A DNA stretch of 64,000 bases from an uncultured Prevotellaceae bacterium (GCA_946540735.1 CAMNIN010000010.1:1-64000); one strand, 5' to 3'. Counted from the stretch's first letter, positions 18,696 to 28,010 are shown. Notes: generated by a model from the letters alone, not told the origin. Numbers and translations are program-made.

Positions 18696-18754
18696 ATTTT
18701 AACACATTGGGGCGTCTCAACGCATACAGCTTATGACTGCTTCGCAAAGAACTT

Positions 18755-19729
18755 TTACAGGACAGGCATCCAGTCGCTTTTCTGAGAAAAAACGCGCTCC
18801 TTGGTGATGGCGGCCGCCTCTTTCTTGGTGAGCTGTCGGCTCCAACTGGCTCTGCCGTCTTTCAGGGCACCTTCTCCGGTGTTGTTGTATTCCAGATAGC
18901 GGGCGGTCTTCTCATTGTCGGTATTGCCCCAGTTGTGCCAACCGGCGGGCACGATGTGCTTGCCGAGCTCGCAATTCATAAATAAGGTATACGCGTAAGG
19001 CCTCCAAGGGCGGCCCAGATACACCTTTTGGGCGTTCTCGTCGGCGACGAGGCGGCAGCGGTTGAAGATATAGCCGTATTCCACGTCCTTGGGTGTGGAG
19101 GCGGCTGTCACATACGAGTCGGCTTTGCTCTTGATGGTGCAGTCCTCAAACCATGCTGTCGACGGGCCGAAGATGAAGTCGGTGGTTCCCTCGATGTAGC
19201 AGTGGGTGAAGTAGAGGCGTGTGCCGGCCTTACCCGTATAGACCGTGTCTTGGTGCCCCAGCAGGCGGCAGTTGATGAAGCAGAGCCGGTCGCCCTCGGT
19301 ATGCAGGGCCACGGCCTGTCCCAGGCGGGCGGAGTTGTTCTCGATGGTGATGTTTTTCAGCGTGATGCCATTGCCTTCGATTTTCATGGTGTAGGTGCGG
19401 AAGGTGCCCATGCCCTTCTCCGTCCCTTCCATGCGGATATTGGCATGGTCGTCGTAGGTGATGATGGTGCTCTCGGCATCCTCGCCGAGGATCTCGATGT
19501 TGTCGAGCCACGAGGGGATGATCACTTTCTCTTTGTAGGTGCCTTTCTTGACGAAGATCACTTTGTGGTATTCCATGAAGGCGCGGCATACTTCCACGGC
19601 TTCACCGACGGTGCGGAATTCCCCTGTCCCGTCGCGTGCCACGACGATGGTGTCGGGATTGTCGTAGCTTTTGGCATTCATTGCGGTGCATGAGCAGAGC
19701 AGTGCCAGGATCAGCATCATTTGTTTCAT
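18755..19729 (-). CDS. Pectin methylesterase (CE8)
   Basis: Removes methyl esters from homogalacturonan. A signal peptide (about 1-19) is followed by a right-handed beta-helix carrying the family's four blocks: GQAVALHTEGDR, GHQDTVYTG with a catalytic Asp, EGTTDFIFG with the second Asp, and YLGRPWRPYAYTLFMN with the conserved Arg. The length of 324 aa is normal. It lies downstream of the RSH gene on the same strand across 83 bp of tandem repeats, and upstream of the SusC/D operon. I see no promoter of its own, so its link to either neighbour is uncertain. The pectic theme matches PL11 at the window start. Confidence 0.94.
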   Translation of the reverse strand: MKQMMLILALLCSCTAMNAKSYDNPDTIVVARDGTGEFRTVGEAVEVCRAFMEYHKVIFVKKGTYKEKVIIPSWLDNIEILGEDAESTIITYDDHANIRMEGTEKGMGTFRTYTMKIEGNGITLKNITIENNSARLGQAVALHTEGDRLCFINCRLLGHQDTVYTGKAGTRLYFTHCYIEGTTDFIFGPSTAWFEDCTIKSKADSYVTAASTPKDVEYGYIFNRCRLVADENAQKVYLGRPWRPYAYTLFMNCELGKHIVPAGWHNWGNTDNEKTARYLEYNNTGEGALKDGRASWSRQLTKKEAAAITKERVFSQKSDWMPVL

Positions 19730-19760
19730 AGTTTTTCACGTTTTATAAGTAGATTGTGTT

Positions 19761-19834
19761 ACGATTTCTGGATTGTGATACGATTTGCTGGATTTTACAC
19801 GATTTCTGGATTTTATACGATTTGCTGGATTTCC
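19761..19834. repeat. Tandem 18-19-bp repeat spanning the RSH stop codon
   Basis: Four units ACGATTTCTGGATTGTGAT, ACGATTTGCTGGATTTTAC, ACGATTTCTGGATTTTAT, ACGATTTGCTGGATTTCC. They alternate two forms, so the true period is about 37 bp twice. The last unit encodes the final residues (EIQQIV) and the stop of RSH; the others are non-coding copies of that gene end. Confidence 0.8.
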
Positions 19835-22098
19835 TTGAGGTCGCTGATATCCTTGAGGGCATCGATGATGACCTGCACTTCGTGGCGGTCGTACACTTTG
19901 AGTTCGATGGTGCCGTCGAAGATGCCGTCGTTGCAGGTGACGATGAGTTTCTGCATGTTGACGTTCAGCTGACTGGAGATGACACCTGTCACCTCGTTGA
20001 GCAGACCGATGCGGTCGATGCCGGTCATGTGTATGGTTGCGTCAAAGAAGGTCTGCCGGTGCATGTCCCATTTGGCATCGATGATGCGGTTGCCGAAACT
20101 GGATTTCAGTTTGGCAGCCACGTCGCAGTCGCGCCGGTGGATCTCCAGGTGGTTTTTGTTGTCGATGAACCCGAGGATGTCGTCGCCTGGGATGGGCCGG
20201 CAACATTTGGGGAAGAAAAGTCGTCCGATATTGCCGTCGTTGATGAAGAAAGGCTTCTTGCGGTTGAAGTCCTTGGGCACGACGAAGGGTTCGCTGGCCT
20301 CTTCAGCCTTGTTGGTATCTTTCTCCTTTTTCTTCTCGGAGTTGAGGAAGGGTACGAGTCTGCGCCATCCTGTCTTCTGCGATCCTTTCTGCTTGCGCTC
20401 GAGGAGTTCGTCGATGTCTTTGTCGCCGAGGATGATGTTCTTGTTGCCCAGTGCCTGGAAGAATTTCTCAGGCTTTTGGATGTCGTGGAACTCACACAGG
20501 CGGTCGATGGCAGAAGTGGTGAGTTCCAGGCCATGATTCTCCAGGAACTCGCGGAGCGTGTTCTCTCCGGCTTTCTGGATCTCGCGGTCGTTGCGCCGCA
20601 GGATGGCCTGGATCTTTCCTTTGGCCTTGGCTGTGGTGGCGAAATTGATCCAGGAGGGGTCCACGTGCTGCGACTTTGAGGTCAGGATCTCCACTTGGTC
20701 GCCGCTTTGCAGGCGGTGGCTCAGGGGCACGAGTTTGTGGTTCACCTTGGCTCCGATGCAATGGCTGCCGAGGAATGTGTGGATCTGGAAGGCGAAGTCG
20801 AGTGCTGTGCATCCCGAAGGCATCGTGCGGATTTCTCCTTTCGGTGTGAAGACGAAGATCTCCGAGGCGAAGAGGTTGAGCTTGATGGTGTCAAGGAAGT
20901 CCATGGCGTCGGGCTGCGGGTCGTCGAGGATCTCCTTGATGGTATGGAGCCAGTTGCTCAGTTCGCTGTCCTCAGCCACTTCTCCGGCCTTGTATTTCCA
21001 GTGTGCGGCGAAGCCCTGCTCGGCGATCTCGTTCATCCGCTGCGAGCGGATCTGCACCTCCACCCACTGTCCTTGTTTCGACATCAGAGTGACGTGGAGC
21101 GCCTGGTATCCGTTGGCTTTCGGATGGTTGAGCCAGTCGCGCATGCGGTCGGGGTGTGATACGTAGATTTTGGTCAGGGCCACGTAGATCTTGAAGCACT
21201 CGTCGATCTCGGTCTCCAGGCTTTTGGGCGTGAAGATGATTCTCACGGCGAGGATGTCGTAGATCTCCTTGAACGTGACGTTCTTGTTCTGCATCTTCAT
21301 CCAGATGGAGTAGGGGGCTTTGATGCGTGCCCTGAGCTCGTATTGCATGCCCATCTTGTCGAGGGCCTCCCGGATGGGAGCGGTGAACTCCTCAAACAGG
21401 ATGTTGCGCGTCTGCTCGGTGGTGGCGAGCCTGTTTTTGATGTTCTCATACTCCGTGGGGTGCTCGTATTTGAAGCTGAGGTCCTCGAGTTCGTTCTTGA
21501 TCTTGTTGAGTCCCAGTCGGTTGGCCAGGGGTGCGTAGATGTACAGGGTCTCGCCGGCAATCTTGTATTGCTTGTTAGCGGGCTGGCTGCTCAGTGTGCG
21601 CATGTTGTGCAGGCGGTCGCAGATCTTGATGAGGATCACACGGATGTCGTCGCTCATGGTGAGCAGGAGTTTCTTGAAGTTGGCGGCTTGCGCGGAGGCT
21701 TTGTCGCCGAAGATGCCGCCCGAGATCTTGGTCAGTCCGTCGACGATTTGTGCGATTTTCTGTCCGAAGATGGTCTCGATATCCTCCACGGTGTAGTCGG
21801 TGTCCTCCACCACGTCGTGGAGCAAGGCTGAGCAGATGCTCGTGGAGCCGAGTCCCATTTCCTCGGAGGCGATGAGCGCCACGGAGATGGGGTGCATGAT
21901 ATAGGGTTCGCCAGAAAGACGTCTCACGCCTTTGTGTGCTTGGCGTGCGAAGTGGAAAGCCTTGTTGATGATGTCTACCTTCTTGCGGTGGGGTGAGGAG
22001 AGGTAGCTGTTGAGCAGTCTTTGGTAGGCCTCGTCGACCATTCTGTCGTCATCGGTTTCATGCTCGGCTTCTTTGGCTTTTTGATTGATCTCGTCCAT
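19813..22098 (-). CDS. Bifunctional (p)ppGpp synthetase/hydrolase (RelA/SpoT homologue)
   Basis: Makes and degrades the stringent-response alarmone. Domains in order: HD hydrolase (about 50-190; MHPISVAL...LLHDVVEDTDYTVED intact), synthetase (about 235-350; DWLNHPKANGYQALHVTL and EVQIRSQRMNEIAEQGFAAHWKYK), TGS (about 405-465; MPSGCTALDFAFQIH), a cysteine-containing region (FFPKCCRPIPGDD), and a C-terminal ACT domain (IGLLNEVTGVISSQLNVNM). Both catalytic parts keep their motifs, so it is probably the long Rel-type enzyme. The length is 761 aa. It is last in the parA-parB-DUF5683-transglycosylase cluster, 23 bp after the preceding gene, so it is likely cotranscribed. Confidence 0.95.
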   Translation of the reverse strand: MDEINQKAKEAEHETDDDRMVDEAYQRLLNSYLSSPHRKKVDIINKAFHFARQAHKGVRRLSGEPYIMHPISVALIASEEMGLGSTSICSALLHDVVEDTDYTVEDIETIFGQKIAQIVDGLTKISGGIFGDKASAQAANFKKLLLTMSDDIRVILIKICDRLHNMRTLSSQPANKQYKIAGETLYIYAPLANRLGLNKIKNELEDLSFKYEHPTEYENIKNRLATTEQTRNILFEEFTAPIREALDKMGMQYELRARIKAPYSIWMKMQNKNVTFKEIYDILAVRIIFTPKSLETEIDECFKIYVALTKIYVSHPDRMRDWLNHPKANGYQALHVTLMSKQGQWVEVQIRSQRMNEIAEQGFAAHWKYKAGEVAEDSELSNWLHTIKEILDDPQPDAMDFLDTIKLNLFASEIFVFTPKGEIRTMPSGCTALDFAFQIHTFLGSHCIGAKVNHKLVPLSHRLQSGDQVEILTSKSQHVDPSWINFATTAKAKGKIQAILRRNDREIQKAGENTLREFLENHGLELTTSAIDRLCEFHDIQKPEKFFQALGNKNIILGDKDIDELLERKQKGSQKTGWRRLVPFLNSEKKKEKDTNKAEEASEPFVVPKDFNRKKPFFINDGNIGRLFFPKCCRPIPGDDILGFIDNKNHLEIHRRDCDVAAKLKSSFGNRIIDAKWDMHRQTFFDATIHMTGIDRIGLLNEVTGVISSQLNVNMQKLIVTCNDGIFDGTIELKVYDRHEVQVIIDALKDISDLKEIQQIV

Positions 22099-22121
22099 AG
22101 ATACGTGGTTTTTGTGTGTTG

Positions 22122-23399
22122 TCAGCCTCTTCGGCCTCTTTTCCTCTTGCTGGTAGAGGTGGCGGCGGCGCTGCTGCTTTTGCTGCTCCTGCCGTATCGG
22201 GAAGATTGGCTGCCGTTGCGCCCCGACCTGCTGGTGTAGGACCGTTGCGAACTGCTTGAGGATCGGTGTGAGGTGGCTTTCGGCTTGCTCTCGTCGACGG
22301 CCACATAGGTGCGGTGCTCGCCGGTGTGCATGGCGTCATAGCTGAGGATGCTGTCTTGCTGCTCGAGGAATTTGTTGATAGAGGCGAGCGGCATGCGGAT
22401 GGTCGAGGGCTCGGTGAGTCCGTTGACCAGGTCGCGCCGGTATTGCGGGTTGAGGTCGCGCAGCATGCTGACTTCGATGTCGCAGAACTTGGAGATGGAG
22501 GCGAACGAGACGTTTTTGTCGACCACCACGGTGTCGGTGTGCTCAGGCAGGTTGGTGAGCATCGGGCAGATGTTGTGCTCGCAGTAGTAGTTCATCACGT
22601 AGTTGGCGGCGATGAAGGCGGGCACGTAGCCACGGGTCTCGGAGGGCAGGTAGGGATAGATTTTCCAGTAGTCCATGCTGCCTCCGCTCCGCCGGATGGC
22701 TTTGTTGACGTTTTCGGGACCGCAGTTATAGGCGGCGATGGCCAGTGTCCAGTCGCCGAAGATGCGGTAGAGGTCGCGCAGGTAGCGTGCGGCGGCATAC
22801 GACGCCCGTATCGGGTCGCGCCGGTCGTCGACGAGGGAGTTGACGCGCAGTCCGTATTGCTTGCCGGTGGCGAGCATGAATTGCCAGAGTCCGGTGGCGC
22901 CCACCCTTGACACGGCTTTGGGGTTGAGGGCCGACTCGATCACAGGCAGGTATTTCAGTTCGAGGGGCACGTTATACGACTCCAGGGCTTGCTCGAAGAT
23001 GGGCATGTAGAAGTTGGATGTGCCGAGCATGACGCTCACCGAGCGGCGCATGCGGTTGGTGTAGCGGTCGATGAACGATCTGACCACGGAGTTGAAAGGC
23101 ATCTCGATGCTGTTGGGCATGCGGCGGAGGCGCTCGGCGATCACCTCGTCGCTGTAGTAGGGATTCTCGTCGCTCGACTCGCAGGCGTCATCGATGGTGA
23201 GCGCGCTGTCGTGGAAGAGCATCAGCAGGCTGTCGACGGCGGAAACGTAGTCGGTCATGCCCTCAGGCACTTCGATGATTTCTTGCTTCCCCTCATCGTC
23301 GGTGAACAGGATCTCGTAGTCTTCATGGATCTGGGCCGACACTTGGCCGAGGCCACAGGTCAGCAGGATGGCGATAAGGGTCAGTTGGGTTTTCTTCAT
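22122..23399 (-). CDS. MltD-like membrane-bound lytic transglycosylase
   Basis: Cleaves peptidoglycan glycan strands. The start is set at MKKTQLTLIAIL, after which a signal peptide (ending VSAQ) follows; the longer ORF reading overlaps the upstream gene. The SLT domain (about 125-290) has the catalytic Glu in YLPVIESALNPKAVS, then GATGLWQFM and AIAAYNCGPENVNKAI. A LysM-like segment follows (SFASISKFCDIEVSMLRDLNPQ). The last 60 residues are Ser/Arg/Lys-rich and end KRKRGRRG, a basic tail not usual for MltD. It is 425 aa. It lies 50 bp after DUF5683 and 23 bp before RSH. Confidence 0.9.
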   Translation of the reverse strand: MKKTQLTLIAILLTCGLGQVSAQIHEDYEILFTDDEGKQEIIEVPEGMTDYVSAVDSLLMLFHDSALTIDDACESSDENPYYSDEVIAERLRRMPNSIEMPFNSVVRSFIDRYTNRMRRSVSVMLGTSNFYMPIFEQALESYNVPLELKYLPVIESALNPKAVSRVGATGLWQFMLATGKQYGLRVNSLVDDRRDPIRASYAAARYLRDLYRIFGDWTLAIAAYNCGPENVNKAIRRSGGSMDYWKIYPYLPSETRGYVPAFIAANYVMNYYCEHNICPMLTNLPEHTDTVVVDKNVSFASISKFCDIEVSMLRDLNPQYRRDLVNGLTEPSTIRMPLASINKFLEQQDSILSYDAMHTGEHRTYVAVDESKPKATSHRSSSSSQRSYTSRSGRNGSQSSRYGRSSKSSSAAATSTSKRKRGRRG

Positions 23400-23449
23400 T
23401 GGGTTGTCTTTTCTTTTTTGAGGTTTGGGGTAGTAGGGGGCGCACCTCT

Positions 23450-24214
23450 TCAGAAGGTGAGGCTGCATTGCAGTCCGAGGGCGCTTGATTTCAGAGGGTT
23501 GCGGCTGCTGTTGCTGTTGATGACAGCCGGCGAGACCCTCATGGTGAGGTCTTTGCTGATGTCGAAATCAGAAAGAGAGGCATCGATATAGGCGTCGATG
23601 ACGGAGAGGGCATAGACCCCCACCAGGATGAAGAAGCTCAGGTCGCGGTAGCGGCGGTAGTAGTCTTTGCGCTTCTTGAAGAGCTCCGAGTAGCGTTTGA
23701 TGTCATTGGCGGTCTCGATGCGTCTGCCCAGGTGCATGAATTGGTTGTAGCTCTGTGTCGTGGGGTCATCGTCCACGATGTCGAGGTAGGCCTGCGAGTA
23801 GTCGCGGTACATCTGGTTGTTCCACTGCAGGGCATAGATGCATCCGACGAATCCTCCGTAGACGATGGGCAGTTTCCAGTATTTCCGGTTGTAGATCTGT
23901 CCGGCTCCAGGCAGTACGACGGCGAGCCACAGGGCGCGCTGGGGATTGGGACGCCAAGTGCTCCAGTCGCGTTTCTGACGTTTGCCGGGCAGGGAGTCGG
24001 CTGACAGCAGGGAGGCTGCCTTCAACTCAGCCGAGTCGGTCGCTATCACCATGTCGTCGAGCATAGGGGTCAGCAGCGTGTCCGTTTCCGCCCCTTCCGG
24101 GGGAAGGGTCACCCGGGTACTGTCCACCTGTGCGCTGCCCTGGATGGCAGTGGTCGCCAGCATCACGGCGAGGAGAATGCTTCTGAGGAGTCTTTTGCGG
24201 ATATTCACTGCCAC
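23450..24214 (-). CDS. DUF5683 membrane protein of the par cluster
   Basis: A 254-aa protein with a signal peptide or N-terminal membrane segment (IRKRLLRSILLAVMLATTAIQ), a spacer rich in Asp/Glu/Thr, and the DUF5683 core (LPGAGQIYNRKYWKLPIVYGGFVGCIYALQWNNQMYRDY) with two or three hydrophobic segments. Its biochemical role is not known. The family is regularly next to parB and a lytic transglycosylase in Bacteroidota, which suggests an envelope or division role (inference). It is one base from the parB stop, so translationally coupled. Confidence 0.85.
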   Translation of the reverse strand: MAVNIRKRLLRSILLAVMLATTAIQGSAQVDSTRVTLPPEGAETDTLLTPMLDDMVIATDSAELKAASLLSADSLPGKRQKRDWSTWRPNPQRALWLAVVLPGAGQIYNRKYWKLPIVYGGFVGCIYALQWNNQMYRDYSQAYLDIVDDDPTTQSYNQFMHLGRRIETANDIKRYSELFKKRKDYYRRYRDLSFFILVGVYALSVIDAYIDASLSDFDISKDLTMRVSPAVINSNSSRNPLKSSALGLQCSLTF

Positions 24215-24215
24215 G

Positions 24216-25109
24216 TCAGTTTTTCTTCAGGTTGTCGAGCAGGCTCATGATGCGCTCCAGTTCCTCTTCGTTGGAGAAAGGTATGCTGATCTTTCCTTTG
24301 CCCGATGGAGCGATGTTAAGTGTGATCTTGGTGTGGAAGAAACTGGCCAGTTGCTGGCGCAGGATGTCGAACTCCTCGGGCAGCCGGTTGGAGGCACCTG
24401 TTTTCTTGCCGTTGAGGTCTACGGTCTCCCCGTTCTTGATTTTCTTCACCATGTCCTCCACTTGGCGCACGGAGGAGCCGTTGCGCTGGATGGCCTCGAA
24501 GAGTTGCAGCTGTTGTGTCGGACTGTCGAGGGAGAGCAGGGCGCGGGCGTGCCCCATGTCGATGGTCCGCTTCTGCAGGGCCATTTGCACTTGTGCGGGG
24601 AGCTTGAGCAGCCTCAGGTAGTTGGCCACGGCCACACGACTCTTGCCGACCCTTTCGGCCACCTTCTCCTGGGTCATACCCTCTTGTTCCAGCAGGTGGG
24701 CATAGGCGAGGGCGATCTCGATGGCATTGAGGTCCTCGCGCTGGATGTTCTCCACCAGGGCCATCTCCATCACGCTCTCGTCGTCGATGGTGCGGATGTA
24801 GGCGGGGATGGTGCTGAGCCCGGCCAGTTGCGAGGCGCGCCAGCGGCGTTCGCCGGCTACGATCTGGAAGCGCTCGCTACCGGTCTGCCTGAGCGTGATC
24901 GGCTGCACGATGCCCAGTTCGCGGATGCTGTTGGCCAGTTCGCGGAGCGTCTCTTCGTCAAATTCCCTGCGGGGTTGGTTGGGGTTGGCCTCGATCTGGT
25001 CGAGGGGTATCTCGTTGATGGTGCTGCTGCCCTGCGGCTTTACCTCATCGGTGGAGATCAGGGCGTCGAGTCCCCTGCCCAGGGCGTTGAATTTCTTTTT
25101 TACTGCCAT
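24216..25109 (-). CDS. parB: Chromosome partitioning protein ParB
   Basis: Binds centromere-like parS sites and spreads as a CTP-dependent clamp. The 297-aa sequence has an N-terminal ParA-interacting stretch (KKFNALGRGLDALIS), the ParB/Srx CTP-binding domain (NPNQPRREFDEETLRELANSI, VAGERRWRA, ALVENIQRED), a helix-turn-helix (EKVAERVGKSRVAVANYLRLLKLP), and a C-terminal dimerisation region. It lies 80 bp after parA. No GTTTCACGTGAAAC-type parS site was noticed in this window. Confidence 0.95.
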   Translation of the reverse strand: MAVKKKFNALGRGLDALISTDEVKPQGSSTINEIPLDQIEANPNQPRREFDEETLRELANSIRELGIVQPITLRQTGSERFQIVAGERRWRASQLAGLSTIPAYIRTIDDESVMEMALVENIQREDLNAIEIALAYAHLLEQEGMTQEKVAERVGKSRVAVANYLRLLKLPAQVQMALQKRTIDMGHARALLSLDSPTQQLQLFEAIQRNGSSVRQVEDMVKKIKNGETVDLNGKKTGASNRLPEEFDILRQQLASFFHTKITLNIAPSGKGKISIPFSNEEELERIMSLLDNLKKN

Positions 25110-25189
25110 TGTCGTGTGTTCGCTTTTCGTTAGCGGGTACTGCTGCCCGCGCTTTTTCCATTGCTGTCTTTTTCTCGTGTGGGAGCGGT

Positions 25190-25954
25190 TCAGCTGTTCT
25201 TGCTGATGATTTCCTTGGCCAGGGCCAGGTGGTTTTTGCTGCCGGTGCTCTCAGCGTCGTAGAGGATCACGGGCAGGCCGTGACTCGGACTCTCGCTGAG
25301 TTTCACGTTGCGCTGGATGACGGTCTTGAACACCAGTTCCTGGAAGTGGCGTTTCACCTCGTCGTAAATCTGGTTGGCCAGGCGCAGGCGGCTGTCGTAC
25401 ATCGTCAGCAGGAAGCCCTCGATCTCCAGCCGCGGGTTGAGCTTGCTCTTGATGATCTTGATGGTGTTGAGCAGTTTGCCGATGCCCTCAAGGGCGAAAT
25501 ACTCGCACTGCACGGGGATGATGACCGAGTCGGCGGCGGTGAGTGCATTGACGGTGATCAGTCCCAGTGAGGGAGAGCAGTCGATGAGGATGTAGTCGTA
25601 TTCGTCGCGTATGGGAGCGAGCAGTTTGGTGATGACTTTCTCGCGGTTGTCGATATTGAGCATCTCTATCTCGGCACCCACAAGGTCGATGTGGCTGGGG
25701 ATGATGTCCAGTCCCTCGATGTCGGTGGTATAGATGGCATCTTTCACGCCGCACTCGCCGATCAGACACTCATAAAGAGAGGTCTCCAGGGTGTTCACAT
25801 CCACGCCCAGTCCGCTCGATGCGTTGGCCTGTGGGTCGGCGTCGATGACGAGCACGGTCTTCTCCAACGTCGCCAGCGAGGCGGCGAGGTTGATCGAGGT
25901 GGTGGTCTTGCCTACACCGCCTTTCTGGTTGGCTAATGCTATGATTTTTCCCAT
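25190..25954 (-). CDS. parA: Chromosome partitioning ATPase ParA (Soj type)
   Basis: A 254-aa deviant Walker ATPase. [18 protein letters not shown] is the Walker A motif, [15 protein letters not shown] and [18 protein letters not shown] give Walker A' and B. It lacks an N-terminal DNA-binding domain, so it is the chromosomal type. It is first in a minus-strand cluster of five genes and has a -7 box at 25985-25992, divergent from surE. Confidence 0.95.
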   Translation of the reverse strand: MGKIIALANQKGGVGKTTTSINLAASLATLEKTVLVIDADPQANASSGLGVDVNTLETSLYECLIGECGVKDAIYTTDIEGLDIIPSHIDLVGAEIEMLNIDNREKVITKLLAPIRDEYDYILIDCSPSLGLITVNALTAADSVIIPVQCEYFALEGIGKLLNTIKIIKSKLNPRLEIEGFLLTMYDSRLRLANQIYDEVKRHFQELVFKTVIQRNVKLSESPSHGLPVILYDAESTGSKNHLALAKEIISKNS

Positions 25955-25984
25955 TTGCTACTTTCTAAAATCGTAAATTGACTG

Positions 25985-26041
25985 CAAAGTTACATATTTT
26001 ATGCGAGAATCATGTATTTTAAACCTTTTTTCGTACTTTTG
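25985..26041. promoter_or_regulatory. Divergent promoters of parA (minus) and surE (plus)
   Basis: Minus strand: TAACTTTG (plus reads CAAAGTTA, 25985-25992), 31 nt before parA. Plus strand: TACTTTTG (26034-26041), 22 nt before surE. The two -7 boxes lie about 42 bp apart in an AT-rich 109-bp gap. Confidence 0.65.
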
Positions 26042-26063
26042 CAGCCAAAACTAAAGGTTATTT

Positions 26064-26855
26064 ATGAATTTTAAGAGACCGTTAATACTTATTTCCAACG
26101 ATGACGGCTATATGGCCAAAGGCATCAACTGCCTCGTCGACATGATCCGCGACATGGCCGACATCTTCGTGTGCGCTCCCGAATCGGCGAGGTCGGGATT
26201 CTCGTGCGCCTTCTCGGCCACGGAACCTTTGCGCCTGCAGCAGCGAAGAAAGGAGGAGGGACTGGAGGTATGGTCGTCAAACGGTACTCCTGTCGACTGC
26301 GTGAAACTGGCCCTCAACCAGTTTTTCACCGACAGGTTGCCGGATATGGTCATCGGGGGTATCAACCATGGCGACAATGCTTCTGTCAACACCCACTATT
26401 CCGGGACGATGGGGGTGACCTTGGAGGGATGCATGAAATACATTCCCTCTGTGGCTTTCTCCCTCTGCGACCATCGGGATGACGCTGATTTCGAACCCCT
26501 CCGGCCTTATGTGCGGATGATCACTGCCAAGGTGCTGGCCGAGGGCCTCCCTAAGGGCGTCTGCCTGAACGTGAACTTCCCGTTGGCTGCATTTCAGGGG
26601 GTACGGGTCTGCCGCATGGCACACGGCACCTGGTATGACGAGTGCGTCAAGGAGCGTCATCCCAGGGGGTATGACTATTACTGGATGGTGGGCAGTTACC
26701 GGAATGACGAGCCGGAGGCTGAGGACACCGACAACTGGGCGCTCACACATGGCTATGTGGCCATCACCCCCACGCAATACGACGTGACCAACTACCCCAT
26801 GTTGGAGCAGATGAAATCGTGGGATTTCGACGCCATCACTCCTTCTTCCAAGTAG
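26064..26855 (+). CDS. surE: 5'/3'-nucleotidase SurE
   Basis: A metal-dependent nucleotidase of the cytoplasm that dephosphorylates nucleoside monophosphates. The N-terminus ILISNDDGYMAKGINCL carries the metal-binding Asp pair. APESARSGFSCAF, NGTPVDCVKLAL and VIGGINHGDNASVNTHYSGTMG are the other family blocks. The length is 263 aa. It is the first gene of an operon with lpxB, which starts 4 bases after the stop. Confidence 0.95.
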   Translation: MNFKRPLILISNDDGYMAKGINCLVDMIRDMADIFVCAPESARSGFSCAFSATEPLRLQQRRKEEGLEVWSSNGTPVDCVKLALNQFFTDRLPDMVIGGINHGDNASVNTHYSGTMGVTLEGCMKYIPSVAFSLCDHRDDADFEPLRPYVRMITAKVLAEGLPKGVCLNVNFPLAAFQGVRVCRMAHGTWYDECVKERHPRGYDYYWMVGSYRNDEPEAEDTDNWALTHGYVAITPTQYDVTNYPMLEQMKSWDFDAITPSSK

Positions 26856-26858
26856 ACT

Positions 26859-28010
26859 ATGAGATATTATCTGATCGTGGGTGAGGCCAGTGGCGACCTG
26901 CATGCCTCACACTTGATGAAAGCGCTGAAAAAAGCTGACAAAAGTGCCGCATTCCGCTACTTCGGCGGCGACCTGATGGCCGCCGAGGGAGGTACGCTTG
27001 TGAGGCATTACAAGGATACGGCTTACATGGGGTTCGTCACCGTGCTGACCCATTTGCCTGCCATCTTCAAGAACATGGCTCTGTGTAAATCTGATATTCA
27101 GCAGTGGCACCCTGATGTCGTCATCCTGGTCGACTACCCGGGCTTTAATCTCAGTATCGCAAAGTTTGTGCACCAGCAGCGTCTGGCCAAGGTGTTCTAT
27201 TATATCTCGCCCAAGATATGGGCGTGGAAGGAGCATCGTATCAAGAACATCAAGCGCGATGTCGATGAACTCTTCTCCATCTTGCCTTTCGAGGTGCCTT
27301 TCTATGAGCAGAAGCATGGATACCCCATCCATTATGTGGGCAATCCCACGGCAGATGAGGTGGCGGAATTTCAAAAAGATTATAATGAAACATTCTTACA
27401 GTTCTGCCAGCGCAACAACCTCTCCGGAAAACCCATCATCGCCCTACTGGCTGGTAGCCGGCAGACGGAGATCAGAGACAATCTCCCGCGGATGATGAAA
27501 GCTATCGGGGAATACCCCGATTACCAGTTTGTGCTGGCATGTGCCCCCTCCGTCGACGATGCTTTTTATCAGACTTTGGTGGCGGGGAGCGAACTGCGCA
27601 TGGTGCATGGCGACACCTACGCACTCCTCTCGCATGCCACCGCCGCCCTCGTGACGAGTGGGACGGCGACACTGGAGACTGCCCTTTTCGGGGTGCCGCA
27701 GGTGGTGTGCTACGCTCTGCGCATGGGGCGTCTTTATGGTTTCCTCCGCCGTTTCTTGCTCAAGGTGAAATATGTCTCGCTGGTCAATCTCATCGCCGAC
27801 AAGGAAGTGGTGCCCGAACTGGTGCTCGAGACTTTCACCATCGAGCGGATGCTCCGTGAACTCCGTCAGATCCTCCCGGGCAACAAGGGCCGGGAGGTGA
27901 TGCTCGACGGCTATGCCGCGATGCGCCGGAAAATCGGTGAGACAGGCGCTCCCGACCAGGCCGCCCGACAGATGGTGGAATGTATGGAAAAATACAAATT
28001 AGGCGAATAA
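26859..28010 (+). CDS. lpxB: Lipid-A-disaccharide synthase
   Basis: A GT19 glycosyltransferase that joins two acylated glucosamines to form the lipid A disaccharide on the inner face of the inner membrane. YLIVGEASGDLHASHLM is the family start. AYMGFVTVLTHLP, YISPKIWAWKEHRIKNIK, LLAGSRQTEIRDNLPRM and ALVTSGTATLETALFGVPQ are the conserved donor- and acceptor-site blocks. It is 383 aa. The surE-lpxB pairing is common in Bacteroidota. The stop codon lies within an inverted repeat (28004-28035). Confidence 0.95.
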   Translation: MRYYLIVGEASGDLHASHLMKALKKADKSAAFRYFGGDLMAAEGGTLVRHYKDTAYMGFVTVLTHLPAIFKNMALCKSDIQQWHPDVVILVDYPGFNLSIAKFVHQQRLAKVFYYISPKIWAWKEHRIKNIKRDVDELFSILPFEVPFYEQKHGYPIHYVGNPTADEVAEFQKDYNETFLQFCQRNNLSGKPIIALLAGSRQTEIRDNLPRMMKAIGEYPDYQFVLACAPSVDDAFYQTLVAGSELRMVHGDTYALLSHATAALVTSGTATLETALFGVPQVVCYALRMGRLYGFLRRFLLKVKYVSLVNLIADKEVVPELVLETFTIERMLRELRQILPGNKGREVMLDGYAAMRRKIGETGAPDQAARQMVECMEKYKLGE

